Shown in pieces: positions 35,634-47,723 of a stretch of DNA of 64,000 bases; the first letter of the stretch is position 1, and the number at the start of each line of letters is the position of its first letter. Source of the stretch: Zonotrichia leucophrys gambelii (lineage: Eukaryota; Chordata; Aves; Passeriformes; Passerellidae); assembly GCF_028769735.1 (NCBI RefSeq), contig NC_088171.1, positions 93,604,912 through 93,668,911 of the forward strand, in the 5' to 3' direction. A model generated the notes under the pieces. That model made no database searches. It was not told where the DNA came from and saw only the letters and a list, made by a program, of their open reading frames with translations. Both the position numbers and the translations under genes were made by a program.

Positions 35634-35655
35634 GATTGGAAAGTACTTTCCAATC
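35634..35655. repeat. Perfect 22-bp palindrome with no loop
   Basis: The halves GATTGGAAAGT and ACTTTCCAATC are exact reverse complements with no spacer. It sits in unique sequence. A symmetric factor-binding site is possible but nothing else supports it. Confidence 0.95.
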
Positions 35656-38536
35656 ACCACACAGTGAGATCCTGAAACACTTTCCCAGTAGGAGCAAACA
35701 CATTTCCTCCTTGTTCTTAAAAAGTGTCAGTAAGTTGGTGACTCTTATTATGCAACAAAATAACACTGCCAGTAGGATTTTTTTGTATGATTTTTTCTTA
35801 TTCTGATTTTTCCAAAATGTGTACTCAGGAGGGATCAGAAACAGGGTTAAGCAAGGTGTGAGATACACAGGAGTCTGCAGATAAAAATGTCACTCTGCAC
35901 TCTCTGTCATCATTTTCACTCCAACTCCTGTGGCTCAGTGATTTTTAGGATACCACTCACAAACAAATCTTGTTCAAAGAACTTCTGTGTGTGCCCCAGA
36001 GGGACTGATGCTCTCTGCTGATCAAGAACATTATTATGGAGTATGTAACTTTCAGGTTTTTGAAATATGTTCATTTCAAAATCCCACTCATGGCCTTCAC
36101 TCTTAGTTTATTAACAGTATCATATCATTCTAAGCCATGAACATGGGTTTTATAATTAATGGTCTGAAGTATCTGGGTTTCAGATAGTTTTTAAAATATA
36201 TTTATACTGCATGATGAAGTGAACACAGATATACTAAACCTGAATCACGGGATAAATAAGCTCCAACAAGCCAATGGCTCTCCTCCAGATGTATTTAGAA
36301 ATGCATTCTCTCAAGCTCAGTTACTTGATTTAAGAGTAATAATGACACAGAGGAAAATGATCATTATTTAAATTTTTTCACCAGCTTAATACCTTTTCAT
36401 ACATTCAAACTATATGAGTGCTTATCTTTACAGCAAAAACCTCAGGCAATTCATACATTATTTTTAAGAGTAATAATATTGTACATATGAGTGCTTCAAA
36501 TCAGCTATTTACTTAATTTGTACTGCTGTTTTAATTTCTTTTATGCCTTACTTTGTCATATTACTAAGATGTAGGTTTCCATGCTGCGCAAAATTTATGC
36601 ATTTGAAGACAAATGCCTATATTAGGAAAAGAGAAACAAACTCTGGTTTTGATTCTTAGGGTCCTTCAAATAATGAAAGCTAGGCAGGGCTGGTTAATGT
36701 TACAGAGATACTTAAAAACATTTCATTTTCAGAACCAAAATGAAGAATTTCAGTGGACTGTTAAAATTTTCCTTTAAATAAAAATACAAGAAAGATGACA
36801 TTAGTAGAATAAGATAAATAAAGATCATATACTTCTAACTATAAAAGAAAAACCACTAAATACAGAGTTTTATATGAAATATCACAAAGTAAACCACAAT
36901 TTTAAGAGTGAAGCAAACTAAGTCAGTAAACTACAAGTCTGCTTTAGTTCTGACCCTTTAAATCTCTGGGTTGTTCCATGCTGGCATGGCATGGTGATGA
37001 GAAAGAGGGAAGAAATTGCAAGTTATTTTAATTCAGAGCAAGTGATTCAGAGAGTGACTGTGTACTGATTGTGCAGATTGTTTAATTTGAAACTCTTATT
37101 TTCTTGGTGAAGAGGCAAGACATGGACACTGCTTGAAATTTATGTTACTGAATAAATAAAGCTTCAGAATAAAAACTTGTTTTTCTATGAACCTGTTATT
37201 ATCCTCGGGTGGTTGGATGAGTTGCCAAGACAATTACAGGTAGTTTTGTCATCAGATCAAGAGAAAATAGAAGAAATGAAATGAAGCATATTGCCTTACA
37301 CACTCTGAAATTTTGATAGAGTTGGATAATAGAAAGAACAAAAATATCCACTTCTCAGAAGCATCAGAAGTACTTAGCACAACAATGTTTTAAGTTCCAG
37401 ATTTGTCTTCAAAAAATAAAAACAAAACCATAACTTAATAGCATCTCAGCACCTCTATCCTGGTACTGTGTACATAGCTTATGTCACAAAGAAATAGGAA
37501 TGTTTACACATCTATCTAGAATATATTTTTGACTGGTTTTTCCACAATAAATACTAGCCAGATCTTGCTAGATAAATCAGCAAGATAAATCAGGTGGGAA
37601 CTGTACCAACAGAACACATTGCAGATATGTTTTCTAAAATATATTCTGTCCATTTTATATTCAGACTGGTTTTATCTATTTCCAATCAGAGCACGAATCC
37701 CATGAGAGAGAGTATAAATGGCATAAAAAATAAGTCAATGATATATAAAAAGCAATGAAATAGGCTGGGCTAAAATCTGAAAAGCCACCAAAGGACCATG
37801 CAGATAGAGGGAAATTCACGCTCTGCAATGCAAAAGAAGCAAATATGAAAATGTCAATAACTTACAACTTAAGCATATTTTGTTGCAGGTAGTTTTATCT
37901 GTCGGTTTAATGTTTTGAGGCTTTGAGGAAGGAGGGCATGTTGAAGATCTTTCTAGAAATCTCACAGAGTTGGTTTATTTGAGGGATTTAAGCTTTTTTT
38001 TCCTTAAGGAGAATCAAAAGCCAGTGGCTTTCAGATACTGTTACCTCATGCATCCATCTTGCCTCACACTCTGATGCTGCCTCTAGTATTTCCTATCACA
38101 GACTGCAAGGCCATTTTTCTATTGGAACTATAACTGTCACCTCATTTTTTCAAGTCAGCATTAGCTCATTGAAACTATCTGTAGTCTTATTTCTTCTCAA
38201 AAATAAAGAGTTCTTCTTTCTAATTTCATGGCAGGAAAAAAGTGCACTTTTAGAAGAAATTAATATTTGCAAATTTGTAAAATGCATCAGTTGCTATTAT
38301 TCACAATTTCAAAATCTCAAGATTGTTGCTCAAGAGTAATTCCCTGAAAATTCTTTATGTTATTTAACATTTTTTAAATAATGTTAAAGGCTTTACCTGA
38401 AATTATATTCATCAGACATTTGAGAACACTGAGTACATGAAATCACCATGCATTCAGATGGATTCATAAGGAATTCTACATCACCGCAATGGTATTTAGA
38501 GGACATTAATTTGTTATAAACCACCCTATGGGGATA

Positions 38537-38600
38537 TTGGCAAATAAAACCCAAAAGAGCTGAATGAATTGGCAAATAAAACCCAAAAGAGCTGAATGAA
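38537..38600. repeat. Perfect 32-bp tandem duplication
   Basis: The 32 bases 38537-38568 (begin TTGGCAAATAAAACCC, end GAATGAA) recur exactly at 38569-38600 with no spacer and no mismatch. Perfect identity outside a simple repeat suggests a recent duplication, possibly polymorphic. Confidence 0.97.
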
Positions 38601-39320
38601 TCCAGCTTTTAAAAATATTTTTGAGTCTTTTTTGCTTCCCAAATGTTATAACAAGTGTGTATCAGTTCCCCAAGCTGTATGCTCCTACTCTTTGCGCAAC
38701 ATAAAATATGTAAAGAAGGGCTTCAAAAAGTAATTAAACTCTCCCCTGGTAATCTTGCTGGATTATTATCTGGAGATCTTCATCTGGGAAAATTTCTGAT
38801 TTTAGATGGTCCTGTTTGCTTTTACAGAATTGAGCCAAATCAAGAATGTTTCTTTTCAGTAATTTAAAATTAAGTATGGAGCATTTAAATTGGTTTTGGA
38901 TGAAAAGATATTGAACAAATTGTGTTTCCCTACTAGTGATTTTAGAATTAATGTTGCTTGAAATAGTTTTTTGGCAGCTACAGTGCTGAGAAACAAAGTA
39001 TTGCAGATCACCACTGATAATGATCTTTCTTAGGAATTAGTTCTATTGTTTTCTAATAAATCTTCATATGTAAATATAGAATAAAAAAAAAGAAAAAAAG
39101 CTATGGAGATAGAGGCACTTTCCACTTAAAAATGTATAGTATTAATTACTTGCTTCTGATTACTTTTATATATTCTTTTAATTTTCATGCTAAAGTAAAT
39201 ATAGAAATAGATTTTAAATTTGAGGAATTTAAAACATTGCTTTTGGAAAGGATCAATAAAGAGGTGGAAGAATCCATATGAATTAGAGACCAATTTTCTT
39301 TTTAAATTAAAGATAAATAA

Positions 39321-39330
39321 ATAGATAGAC

Positions 39331-39365
<35 letters not shown>

Positions 39366-39367
39366 GA
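39321..39367. repeat. (GATA)n tetranucleotide microsatellite
   Basis: A perfect run of about eight and a half GATA units spans 39331-39364, with degenerate units on both sides. The minus strand reads as a repetitive Leu-Ser-Ile-Tyr frame, which is not a gene. A typical length-polymorphic locus. Confidence 0.95.
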
Positions 39368-40171
39368 GATATCTCTGAAAGAGAAGTACTGTCTTCTCAG
39401 CTTTTTTTTTTAAAGAGCATGTTGGACTTAAAAAAGTTATTGAGAGATGTCTCTTTCCTAGTCCTGATGAAATGAACATTGAAATCTACTTTTATGAGAT
39501 TTTTATTTCCAATCAATGTGACAGGATCACTAACCCTTGTCAAGCACTGCCGTTTCTGCATGTAATCTTTAAATATCTGCCTGGATATGATAGCAGCACA
39601 AATCTAAACTACACCATTTGTTCAGATTTAAACCAGTTCAAATTTGAAGGGAAAGACAATATTGAAGCAACACTTAATCCAGAACTGCACATCTTTTTGT
39701 TTGTTTGCCATCTGCACTTCTCCAAAATAAATATTTTTTTCCTCCCAGGAGCAGCCAAGCTGATATGTGTGTCACAGGTGCACAGATATTACACTGCCAT
39801 CTTATCCACCCTGCTGGATTGCCTTTCCCCCTCTTGCATATCTAAACAAAATACCTGCAAGTTGGGACAATTGGATAGTAGTCTCCAGGTTGGTGATTGT
39901 AGAAGTGTTTTATAGATGTTCTTAAAATTTTAACCTGACCAATGTAGTGGCCAATCAAAGCCTAAAAAAAAGTTGAAATAAAACTTCAGTGCTTTAGCAT
40001 TATTTTTAATTTACTTTCTCTCCCTCTTTCTCTATTTTCTCTTTTATGGTTGGATTCAATATCTTTCCCCATTGAAATTAATGATAAAATTAAATTGATT
40101 TAATCTGTGCCACCTTGAATTCACAGTGAACATAAATAAAAATTTGGATTTCACATCTTCTCATCACACTT

Positions 40172-40352
40172 TTCAAACGTATTGTCCAGAGATGTTGTGG
40201 AGCCTCCCTCACTGGAGATACTCAAGAACCATCTGGACACAATCCTGTGCCATGTACTGTAGGATGACCTTCCTGGAGCAGGGAGGTTGGACCAGATGAC
40301 CCCACTGTGGTCCCTTCCAAGATTACCCAGTCTGTGATTCTGTATTTCTGTG
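40172..40352 (+). mobile_element. CR1 LINE, short 3' tail
   Basis: About 180 bp in sense orientation: TTGTCCAGAGATGTTGTGGA, then GGAGATACTCAAGAACC, GGAGGTTGGACCAGATGACC, GGTCCCTTCCAAGATTACCC, ending in TCTGTGATTCTGTATTTCTG, degenerate copies of the CR1 terminal octamer. The 5' part is missing, as is normal for CR1. Confidence 0.92.
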
Positions 40353-43300
40353 AAATGTACAGAGCACTCTACTTAGAACTCAAATTTACATCAAATCAAA
40401 GGGGTGCAAATCTGACATGCATTAAAGCATCACTGTGTACTTTTCTACAGAAGTAGAAGAGAGAAGGCACAAGGTTTTTCTTTCTGTGGCCCTGTTCCAG
40501 GACAATCCAACAACATTTACACTGTGCATACAGGCCCCAGTTCATCAGGCCTCTTGGAAGGAAGAATTCTGATTTAATAAATAAACTTGCCAAAATCTGT
40601 GAAATAAAAAGGTTTTAAATGGACAGAAACTTTTCTATTGATCCTAAAATACGTAAAGAACACCGAACACACAAAACACAGACTATCTCTATAAAATTCC
40701 AATGTATAGATATAAAGTTACTGCATATTTCAGCAAAGCCTCTGCATCAATGAAATTTGCAGATAATTAATAATGGCAGGAGAAAGTATTGCAAGGCTCT
40801 AACAAAATGTATAAAGTAAGAAAAAAAGGAAGAAGGAAAAAGCATGCTAGCTTAAATGGAAAAAACCAAACGATCTTATCAAATCCCCCAAAATACTGAC
40901 ACAAGCTGTTAAATGTCAAGGTCTTTCTACTCAGCTACCTGCTTCTCATTGTGATGCTTGATGACTCCATTAAATTCCAGCTCCCTGCTGTTGGAAAACT
41001 GCAATCCAGACAACAAATCAGTCAACTCTTGAAAGCCAAGATATGAGCCTTGTAGAAGACTAAGCACGTACCAGTGAACAGAACAGAGAAACTGCCAGAA
41101 TGAAGATGCTATGCCCTCCTATAAAGAAACTAACTTCTACTTTCCAATATAATGTGAAAACACATTTTGGGCATCCATGTTTTTAGCTTAGAATGATATC
41201 TGCTGTCATTGCTTCTATGATCATTTGGATACCCTAAGTGTATTAACTAATAAGATACACAGTATTACCATTAAAATAAAATAGATACATAACTTCATTT
41301 TTTCAACCTTTATTAAAGTAGTTCTGCATTATGTAGATTTCAAATTTGTGTGTAATTAACTTGTCGTCTAACCATTACAAAACTCTGTAGTTTTGTACAG
41401 TTTCTTGTCCTAGGCTTCCCTTGCAGACAATTTCCAAGCAGTTTTCTTATATGCCACCACAATGCCAGATTACAAAGTTGGATTCCTTTTCTGAAAATAT
41501 ATTTCTGCCACTTTAGTTTCTCTTGCCTTTGGTTACCCTGTGTTTTGATTTTGCTATTTTATTGACATAGGTATTATCTTAGTCCCTGCTGCAGCTGGAA
41601 AGGGATGTGGCATAACCGCTCTACTGTTACACAAATCAAGAGAATTTCTTAACTGAATAGGCTCTGGTTTGGTAAGTTTTTTTTTTTTTATACTGGAAAT
41701 GTTTACTATATATTGAGAAGAGAAAATGTAATATCAAGACACAAAATGAAGGGATTCAACCCTAGTAAGAGAAATGAAAATCTCCTCTTCTTGCCCTAAA
41801 ATGAAAAGATTAATTCCAGCAACAATAAAATAATTTTTATTTACACTATGTTGTTTTCCTATGAGTCATCAAGAAAGTGGAAATCTTTTCTTCTGAATTT
41901 TCTGAGAAAGTCCTTATCCTTATCTAAGGAATATTTTTCTATTATGAAAACACCAAAATGTTTGCAAGTGTTGCAAACTGTTGTACAGCCATGGCTATTA
42001 ATTAGCAAGTAGCTCCTCTGACAGCTTAATACATTAAATTTTTAATTACCACAGAAATTGCTCATCAAATTGCTGTCTGATGGTTAAAAAGACTTTGTGA
42101 TTGCTCAGTAGTCTCATTTGTCATAGGTGGACTTTGTAAACTTGGCAAATTTCAATTAATTAAGTTGCTATTATTTGCATTTAAGTTGTCAGTGAGTGCT
42201 GTTACTGCACAGTACTTCTGCTTAGGACAAAATACATTTGGTTAGATCCTTTATTTCCAGTCAATTTTAATGAATATTAAAAAGCATGATAACATAAATA
42301 TAAAGCCTGATCAAAAATCAGTCTTGCAAATTTGACTTATGTGGCTTCAGTCCACCAGGGCAATAGCTTTGTACAGAGATCAGCTTCTGTGAGTCTAAGT
42401 TTTAGAGAAAACAAAGTGAAAGTTTTCTAACTCTTCTTGTAGGAAATGGGCATACCATTTATCCTAACAGTGCTGTCACAACCTGCAAGTGTAGATTAAC
42501 AATTAAGGACATGAAGCTAATTTACAGCATTTATTACTAATGGGTATGTATGGCCTTTGATCATTGAGTGCCAAGGAAGATAAGAGGATACTTTAACTAT
42601 GGAGACTATATTTTAGCTATGATGAGAAGCTGATGAAGGGAAAAGATTTTGGAAGCATTTCTCATGTTAATGTCAAATATTTCCAATATTTTTTTGTATC
42701 TGAGGGAAACATGCATAGCATATTGCTGATTCTGAAACAGTTTCCCTCAATACATGTGCTCATACAGCTCAGCTGGGGATGCATCAGGTCAGCTTTGTGA
42801 TTCATTGAAAAGCTATCTATCCCACTTTGCAGACACAAAATTACATTTGATTGTTGAAAAATAGTTTGAATGAACACAATTACTAATGTTTTTTTGGTAT
42901 TGTTTGGTATCATTTAACAAAACAACACTTGTCCAACTTTACTAAGAGAGAAGTATGTGGCAATCAGCTGAAAAACTGTTTTTATGTTATTTTCTGAATA
43001 TTGAGAAAAAGTTTACAAGTCAGTTAAATTTCCTAAAACACCATACAAATAAAAGCTTACAAACAGCAGAAAAAAATGGTAGAATTGTTCTTTCTATTGC
43101 AGCATGCTTCAAAAAGCAAGTGAACATGAATATGCAAAAAGTTTCATAACATGAAGTCTCTTGGTAGGCAAAGCCTTTGCCACCCAAAATATGCATTGCC
43201 TACTCTTGAGTGGTTTAACCAAACCACAGAAGGCATTTAACCAAACCACAGCCAGTATTTCCTGTTTGCTTTCAATGCCATCTTAGAGAAGAAAAAGCAA

Positions 43301-45732
43301 AAGGTTCTTTTGGGATGACCATACAGAAATTTTCACTTTAAATTGCTGTCTTCTTATGAGTTGTATCCAAGAAACATAGAGTGATATACATCTAAAGCCA
43401 TAATTTGCTCTTGAAGCAAATATAGGGAGTATAAAGGGATCTTTTACTATTACTAAAAATTTTTAATAATCACTTCAGTGAGTAAATGCTATGGCATAAA
43501 AATAAATCATTAAATTTTTTTTTGGTGAATCACAATCCAGAAAAGCAATAAGCCCCTGAAACAATATACTTCTTGAACAAAAGAAAAAAAATCAATGTCA
43601 TTATTTATGTAGCTGTTCTTAGTATAAGTCAATGATATAAAATTGACTTGCTAGAATATAAGTCAAAGATAGCAAATCATCCTAAAGGTCACTGTTCTCG
43701 TGTCTCCTATGTGCTACAAACTATTTATGAAGAAGAGTTGTTGTACACATGTGCATTGTGATGTCACACTTTCTTAATTAACTTCTGACTTTAGCTGTGG
43801 AACAAAATTCCAGCACTTTCAGAAGGAAGGATTACTGTGTCATCCAAGTCTGACACATAAAACCACTATTACATTTCATGTTAAGCTTCAATTTGCTTAG
43901 AGCTTTTCACTGGGAAATGGAAAAAGAATAAATCCTCAGTATCTATATCACTATGATATAGATACTCCTGTATTATCCATCCCTAACTTTCTAGGGTTAC
44001 CTTTCTCTGTGTTAAAAGCATTGCTATTTCTTTAATAACACAAACTTTATAGTCTCTCTTTCATCTACACTGAGCTACAATTTTAGAAAAGCAAGGGGTA
44101 CTGGAGTTGGGTGGTTGCCCAGTGTTTTGTCAAGGGATGTCCCATTAGATCACATTCTCTAGGAAGCATTCAAGGAGGAGTTACTGATGGCTAAAATGGC
44201 TTAATATACTGACGGTTAAAATGGTTAAATGGTATAAATATAATATTAAAAAAAATTTTGTAGGTACAGGATGAATTCTTATGAGGAAAATAAATATTGC
44301 CTATAAGAAAAAGGTAAGCAAGGTGTTTGCACACTAAATGCAAAACAAATTTGTTTGAGATGTTCAAATACACAGAGATTCATAGAAATAGCCTGAAGAA
44401 AGTATTGGGAAAATTCAAATCCTTGATAACAATCACTACTGAAGGGAAGAATTGCTTCTGCTGTAAAACATATTAAAATTCCAAATAATAATTGCCATGG
44501 TGCCTAAAAAATAATTGCCCACAAGTTTGCACTCATTTGGATGTGATTTTCTAGGTAAGCTTTGTAATTAATAAGAAAGTAAATCCAGCATATCTAATCT
44601 AAAGAAACAAAATCAATATTCCCTTCTTAAATAATATGAAAGCTTATTATGTTTTAGTTATTATAAAAGCCTTTTAAAACTTTTAACATGATTGGTCAGG
44701 GTGGTTTGGAAGATGCACAAAAGGTAAAATTTGCATACTGCTACATGTCCTCTACCGTTCCAACAACTTTAAAATTTATGCTAATTAATTTTTATCATAA
44801 TTGCAGCCAAAGTAATCAAATGTAATTTTGTGAAAAGAAAGATAGATCAAAACCAAACCAGTGCTGAGGGCCTTGAAAAGACACAACTAATTTGAAACCT
44901 GAAGTAACTTTCTTGAAGAATGGCATCCACTGGAAGGACCAGAAGAGAGATGCCTTTCATTTGAAAGCATTATGAAAGTTCTGACATTAGCCATAGGGTT
45001 TCATACACAGAAGTGAGGATCCTATTAGTCTGGGATAAGAAGGACTGAATAGTCATACGTGCAAATGATTTACTGGCATACTTAAGAGACACAGAAACTT
45101 CAAAACTTCAATGGCCTTCTTGATGAAAGTCACTGAGAGATTCAGCAGAATATCTCCACAGTGGATTAACTTGAATAAATTAGAGATAATACATTGTGGG
45201 TTTGTAATATCTCTGGAGTGTCCTTATGTTACATTATTAAGTTAACTTCAAAATGAGAAACAGAATAATGATATGAAATCTCCTGGGGCACTGAGGAAGA
45301 TTATGGGATACACCTGGATTCAATCTAGACTCTTCTCAAAAAGCCTAAGTCAACTTTTCTCCATAACCAACTGCCTCATTTTTATAAAATGTCCCTCAAA
45401 AAAAGGTTATAAAAAAGTCTTAAAATTGATACACAGCAGTAATTCCAGAGGAAGACAAATGTCAGAATAAAATACCTTAATTTGCTGCTGGGAAGATTAA
45501 TTCAGAAGATCAGACAATTGTAAAACTATATAAATTTTAAGTTATTTTTAAAAGGGAGTGTTTTATTGAAAACATTATATGGTGTTTTGATAACTATCAA
45601 AATTCTTTTGTCATTATATTAAGTATATCAAGTAGGTTTTTTCCTACCTTCTCTGTCTTCAGTTACATATTTAAGTAAACAAACAGGTCTGGAGGGCATT
45701 AAAATTTCTCTTGAAGATCTTGTTTAGAAATC
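40353..45732. other. Unique AT-rich non-coding sequence
   Basis: No gene or recognised transposon. It contains a perfect hairpin at 43938-43966 and two copies of TTTAACCAAACCACAG near 43207-43246. Open frames are short. Confidence 0.55.
43938..43966. repeat. Perfect inverted repeat, 13-bp arms, 3-base loop
   Basis: AGTATCTATATCA (43938-43950) and TGATATAGATACT (43954-43966) are exact reverse complements around CTA. AT-rich arms make chance somewhat more likely than for the hairpin at 27485-27535. Confidence 0.92.
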
Positions 45733-46297
45733 CATCACGGTTTAAGCCCAGACGATAACTCGGCTCCATGCAGCCTCAGGCTTGCTGCCCTCCTGTTGGG
45801 GTGAAGGAGAGGGTTGGAAGACTAAGAATGTGAGAACTTGTGCAGAGCAAAACAAGGAATTTATTCATCACTTCCCATGTCCAGGTAGGTGTTCAGCCAT
45901 GCCCAGGAAATCAGGGCTCCATCAGGGGTCACAGTGACTTGGGAAGTCAAACACCACCACTCCAAATGTCCCGCTCTTCCTTCTGTTTTCCCCAGCTCTA
46001 TCTGCTGAGCAGGGCACCATATGGTATGGAATGTCCCTGGGCTCAGTTGGGGTCAGTTGTTCCAGATGTGTGCCCTCCCAGCTCCTTGTGAACCCCAAGT
46101 TTCCTTGGTGGGGTGGGATGAGGAGCAGGAGAGGCCTCGACTCTGCTCTAGCACTGCTCAGCATTAACGAAAACATCTCCATCTTACCTACACTGCATCC
46201 AGCACACATCCAAAACACAGCCCATACAAGCTGCTGTAAATAAAACTAACTCTATTCTGTGAATAAAATTAACTCCATGCTGGTCAAAACCAGCACA
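45733..46297 (-). mobile_element. ERVL-type LTR, antisense, old
   Basis: The right end is the reverse complement of an LTR start TGTGCTGGTTTTGACCAGC, and the left end is the complement of GGCTTAAACCGTGATG. Both match, from memory, a very common avian ERVL LTR whose ends read TGTGCTGGTTTTGG and GTTAAACCACGACA. Between them are the expected blocks: GACATTCCATACCATATGG, GATGGAGCCCTGATTTCCTG, and AATAAA on the minus strand (plus TTTATT at 45860-45865). The TATA region is mutated to a GATAGAG-like form near 45995-46004. The terminal TG/CA has become CA at the left, and no target duplication remains, so the copy is old. The open frames at 45840-46243 are its shadows. Confidence 0.85.
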
Positions 46298-47542
46298 GCG
46301 GCTCACAGGAGTGTGCAACCCAAGTTCTGCCTGCATGCTTGGGACCTTAATGAGGCTGTTGTTCCATGCTGAGCTCAGCCAGCACCAAGGTCTGAGTCTC
46401 CTTTTCTTTCTCAGTTCTCCTGTGAAGTCTTTTAGTACTAGTTCAGATCAGCTTGCTGAGACCTTGCTGGATGACAATATTTCTGTTTTGGGCAAGGTGT
46501 GCAGAAAGTCTGCTCTGTTGGATTTCAGCAACAACCTTCTCAAGGACTGGAAGAGATGGAAAGAAAAGATTATGACAGAAGGATGGGTTTTGATCATTTT
46601 GGTAACAGCTCATCTTAAACTACACCCTCTTTTGTGTGAAAGTTACAGACTTTATAGCAAATCAAAGGAGAAATTGAATAGAGCAAACTTCATTAGCAAA
46701 TTAAAGGAGAAACCAAATAGAACAAAAATACTTAGGAAGTGGAAGTTAGAGTGATGTTAGAAAGTAGAAGGGGAAAAGAACATAAGGGACAAAAAGCCCC
46801 CTCACCTACATGAAACATACAACACAATGAAAAGGTTATTTATAAATATATAACTTGAAATAATTTTACTTATTTCATTTCCTATGTAGCACAGTTAATG
46901 GATAACAGGTTATCAGGGTAATGAGTTACTTTTGCACACCCACACATCATTAAGTTTCAAATAATTGCAAAAAATTCAATTTCCTTCCACTTACAGTACA
47001 TGGCATAATTTCTTCAGTGTTGTAGCATGCTTAGAGTCCATGAGTCACACAGACTAAAACATGATAAGAAGCGAGTCTAAAAGATTAAATTTGAGTAATT
47101 AAATTATTGCTGTGTAATTACAAGTCTGACCTTTAAAGTCTAAGAAATTGTTCATACTCTTCAACGTTTATGTTAAGACAGCATACTTGGATCAAATGTT
47201 ACAAGTTTTATACATATTATTTTATATATATGTATAAAACTCATATGTTAACCTGCATTTTAAGCATAGTGAATTGCAATGATGTTGCTAAAGATTAAGC
47301 TGACAGGAAAATGATGCAAAATTGCCTGCATCTACTGAGCAACAATTGCCTCTGAAGATATTGTTGAGAGATATTAGTGCTTTACTCCAATAAGAAATCT
47401 TTAAAGAAGAAAAAGTCATTTGCAGTTATAACACTGTGTGCTTCAGTACCCTGTTTGCTTAGCTGTGCTTAGCATGGGTAGCCAAGTTTGCTGAAGCTTG
47501 AGGCTGCAAGCTGTGAACTTTCCCCTAGATATCATTTTCTCT
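46298..47542. other. Sequence between two related LTR pieces
   Basis: No gene is established. A plus-strand frame of 147 codons (46311-46754) begins just outside the LTR. Part of it (about 46652-46722) is a degenerate internal duplication giving two KSKEKLNRANF-like segments. No retroviral or host domain could be recognised. An inverted repeat lies at 47205-47240. Confidence 0.4.
47205..47240. repeat. Inverted repeat, 13-bp arms, 10-base loop
   Basis: GTTTTATACATAT (47205-47217) and ATATGTATAAAAC (47228-47240) are exact reverse complements. The loop is itself AT-rich, so this may be a decayed AT microsatellite. Confidence 0.85.
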
Positions 47543-47723
47543 GGAATGGAGTTCATTTTCTTAGTAATTGTCCTACTAGCTGCTATAGCGCTATGTTTTG
47601 AATTTAGTGCAAGAATAATGTTGACAACACACTGATGTTTTAGTTGTTGCTATGTAGTCTTTACTCTAAATCAAGGAATTCTTAGTTTCCCATGCTCTGC
47701 TGACTGAGCTGGTGCACAAGAAG
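47543..47723 (+). mobile_element. ERVL-type LTR fragment (5' part only)
   Basis: Blocks such as GAGTTCATTTTCTTAGTAAT, GCGCTATGTTTTGAATTTAG, TGATGTTTTAGTTGTTGCTA and GTTTCCCATGCTCTGC, in this order, match the U3 start of the same LTR superfamily as 45733-46297 but in the plus orientation and from a different subfamily. Similarity stops after GTGCACAAGAAG, where the consensus I remember continues differently, so the 3' part is deleted or replaced. No target duplication was found. Confidence 0.7.

Larger units (their letters stand above)
29951..40171. other. Long unique AT-rich stretch
   Basis: No gene or recognised transposon. It contains short tandem duplications (33695-33737, 38537-38600), a 22-bp palindrome (35634-35655), a small (AT)n run near 34376-34388, and a GATA microsatellite (39321-39367). 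The area 34740-35060 is less AT-rich. The 147-codon plus-strand frame at 39472-39915 shows no domain signal and is probably chance in AT-rich DNA. Confidence 0.5.

Noticed and set aside
39472..39915. 147-codon plus-strand frame
   Set aside because: No signal peptide, domain or repeat; the length is compatible with chance in 64 kb of sequence.
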